The notes under the pieces: generated by a model
What the model saw: only the letters and a program-made list of their open reading frames with translations
What the model was told of the DNA's origin: nothing
The model's database searches: none
Assembly: GCA_037385045.1 (NCBI GenBank)
Contig: JARRNJ010000097.1
Coordinates: 1-14,201, forward strand
Source of the DNA: JARRNJ01 sp037385045
Lineage (GTDB): Bacteria; Pseudomonadota; Gammaproteobacteria; JASBUN01
Direction of reading: 5' to 3'
Length of the DNA stretch: 14,201 bases
Part shown: positions 12,998 through 14,201 of the stretch, in pieces
Numbering within the stretch: the first letter of the stretch is position 1
Layout: every line of letters begins with the position of its first letter
Position numbers and translations under genes: made by a program

Positions 12998-13690
12998 ATG
13001 CGCGTATTGAAAAAGTTGTTCGACAACAACCGGGCCTGGGCTTCGGCAATGACCGAACACGACCCGCATTTCTTCACCCGGCTGTCCCGGCAGCAGGCGC
13101 CGGAGTATCTGTGGATCGGCTGCGCCGACAGCCGGGTGCCGGCGAACCAGATCGTGGGGCTGCCGCCCGGGGAGTTGTTCGTGCACCGCAACGTCGCCAA
13201 CCTGGTGATTCACACCGACCTGAACTGCCTGTCCGTGCTGCAGTTCGCGGTCGATGTGCTGCAGGTCAAGCACATTATCGTCAGCGGTCATTACGGCTGC
13301 GGCGGCATCAATGCCGCGGTCAATGACAGCAAGCTGGGATTGATCGACAACTGGCTGCGCCACGTCCAGGACGTGCATCAGAAGCACAGTCACTGGCTCG
13401 ACAGCATCGCCGATGCATCGGAGCGCCTGGATCGCATGTGCGAGCTCAACGTCATCGAGCAGGCGCTCAATGTCGCACAAACCACCATCGTGCAGGATGC
13501 CTGGGCGCGGGGCCAGCCGCTGAGCATTCATGGCTGGGTGTACAGCATCCGTGACGGCCTGATACGGGACCTGGACATGACCGTCACCTCGCCGGACGAG
13601 TTGCACCCACGCTACCAGTCGGCGCTGTCGGCGGTCGGCCGTGTGCTATCCGACCCGCAGGGACTGGGCAGGCGTTCGCGGGAAGGTTGA
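12998..13690 (+). CDS. can: Beta-class carbonic anhydrase
   Basis: A 230-residue protein that aligns with E. coli Can at the zinc site: Cys42, Asp44 and Arg46 in IGCADSRV, and His98 and Cys101 in SGHYGCGG, the same numbering I recall for E. coli Can. It interconverts CO2 and bicarbonate in the cytoplasm, supplying bicarbonate for biosynthesis or CO2 for fixation. Further family segments are ELFVHRNVANLV (59-70) and the C-terminal HGWVYSIRDGL. The ATG at 12998 lacks a strong ribosome site; the sequence just before it is AAGTTGCGACT. It is separated from the GNAT gene by 49 nt and converges on the DUF202 pseudogene. Confidence 0.95.
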   Translation: MRVLKKLFDNNRAWASAMTEHDPHFFTRLSRQQAPEYLWIGCADSRVPANQIVGLPPGELFVHRNVANLVIHTDLNCLSVLQFAVDVLQVKHIIVSGHYGCGGINAAVNDSKLGLIDNWLRHVQDVHQKHSHWLDSIADASERLDRMCELNVIEQALNVAQTTIVQDAWARGQPLSIHGWVYSIRDGLIRDLDMTVTSPDELHPRYQSALSAVGRVLSDPQGLGRRSREG

Positions 13691-13717
13691 AACCGGGCGG
13701 GCCGGGTCGGCGGCGGT

Positions 13718-14024
13718 TCAGGCGGTGCCGCGGCGTGCGTGAATGGCGGCCGGCTTGCGGGTGGCGCCGGATTGCTCGCGCACTTCACGGTCATGTTCCT
13801 TTTCCTTGGCCGGCAACCGTCTGAAACGCACGACGTTGCGCAGGAATTCCGCGCGTCCGATGGAAACACCAGGATGCCGAAGCCGATGAGGAAAAGCCCG
13901 GCAGTCCGCTGCCCCGGTGGCCGATGCGCTCCGCCAACGCGATCCCGAGCGCGATCAAGGCAATGGAGGCGCGGACGCGGGCCAGCACCGTTCGATCCGG
14001 CGCCAGCCCGTCGCGCCGGATCAT
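13718..14024 (-). pseudogene. DUF202-family (YidH-like) membrane protein gene with two frameshifts
   Basis: On the minus strand an ATG at 14024, preceded by AAAGG, opens MIRRDGLAPDRTVLARVRAS and continues IALIALGIALAERIG, matching the DUF202 start (LAxxRTxLAxxRxxxALIALG) and first helix. The frame then loses sense. A second helix, LFLIGFGILVF, appears in another frame after about 13896, and the family-like GRAEFLRNVVRFRRL tail appears in the third frame after about 13865, ending at TGA 13718-13720. Adding one base near each of the two positions would restore an ORF of about 102 residues. Both breaks lie next to short homopolymers (CTTTT and TTTCC), so they may be true inactivation or sequencing/assembly indels. 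The frame-1 ORF otherwise runs on to 13791 as meaningless sequence. Confidence 0.75.
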
Positions 14025-14177
14025 TTCATCACCTTTGAGCGCGTCGCAAGGATCGTCAACCACGTCAGTCTCGTCAGTTTCGCGTTTCGGTCCCGCGTGG
14101 CAGCGGTCAAAGGCAAACCGCACTGCCGACCGGGTCGAGGTTGCGGGTGGGCAGCGACCCCGGTCGTGTTGTTGGGC

Positions 14178-14201
14178 GGTGGATGCGCTGCGCTTATCCA
14201 C
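14178..14201. repeat. REP-like palindromic element, copy 3 (cut by window end)
   Basis: Bases 14178-14201 repeat the core at 6503-6526 exactly: GGTGGAT, the GCGC-T-GCGC core, TT and ATCCAC, stopping one base short of the full stem because the window ends. It lies about 150 nt upstream of the DUF202 pseudogene start. The 14025-14177 region between them shows no gene. Confidence 0.8.

Overview
The window is a gene-dense, GC-rich stretch of bacterial chromosome with short intergenic gaps. The gene content (Can-type beta carbonic anhydrase, YajD-type HNH protein, DUF6164 protein, RRM protein, sulfite oxidase, TauE/SafE permease) suggests a gammaproteobacterium, perhaps a Chromatiales- or Ectothiorhodospira-like sulfur-metabolising lineage. 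That placement is inference from the translated proteins, not a database result. I see no tRNA, rRNA, CRISPR array, transposase, phage gene or toxin-antitoxin pair. No gene-free gap exceeds 300 bases.

Left part (1-5200): a lipoprotein alpha/beta hydrolase whose start overlaps the stop of a Cys-rich 12-codon micro-ORF; a small conserved Cys-containing protein; a YjdF/DUF2238 membrane protein that converges on a small minus-strand membrane gene; a sulfite oxidase without an export signal; a SAM-dependent methyltransferase; and a stand-alone two-CBS-domain protein.

Middle (5200-10000): an unrecognised 179-residue protein; a 3-methyladenine DNA glycosylase (Aag/Mpg type); a 120-bp-period tandem duplication that copied the end of that gene together with a palindromic REP-like element; a minus-strand TauE/SafE permease that could export sulfite or a related anion; a four-helix membrane protein; a DUF6164 protein; a GNAT acetyltransferase; and an exported metallo-beta-lactamase-fold hydrolase.

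Right part (10000-14201): an RRM RNA-binding protein preceded by a perfect 10-bp inverted repeat; a YajD-like HNH protein; a small lipoprotein; a tight run of yciI-like, maoC-like, yrhK-like and GNAT genes; a beta carbonic anhydrase; and a minus-strand DUF202 gene broken by two apparent frameshifts. The window ends inside a third copy of the REP-like palindrome.

Most genes look like independent housekeeping or conserved-hypothetical units. The clearest functional theme is sulfite handling (oxidase plus possible exporter), but the two genes lie about 3 kb apart on opposite strands, so any link is inference. I found no convincing new multi-gene system. The most interesting signals are the repeat-associated duplication, the structured leader of the RRM gene, the micro-ORF before the lipoprotein gene, and the frameshifted DUF202 gene.
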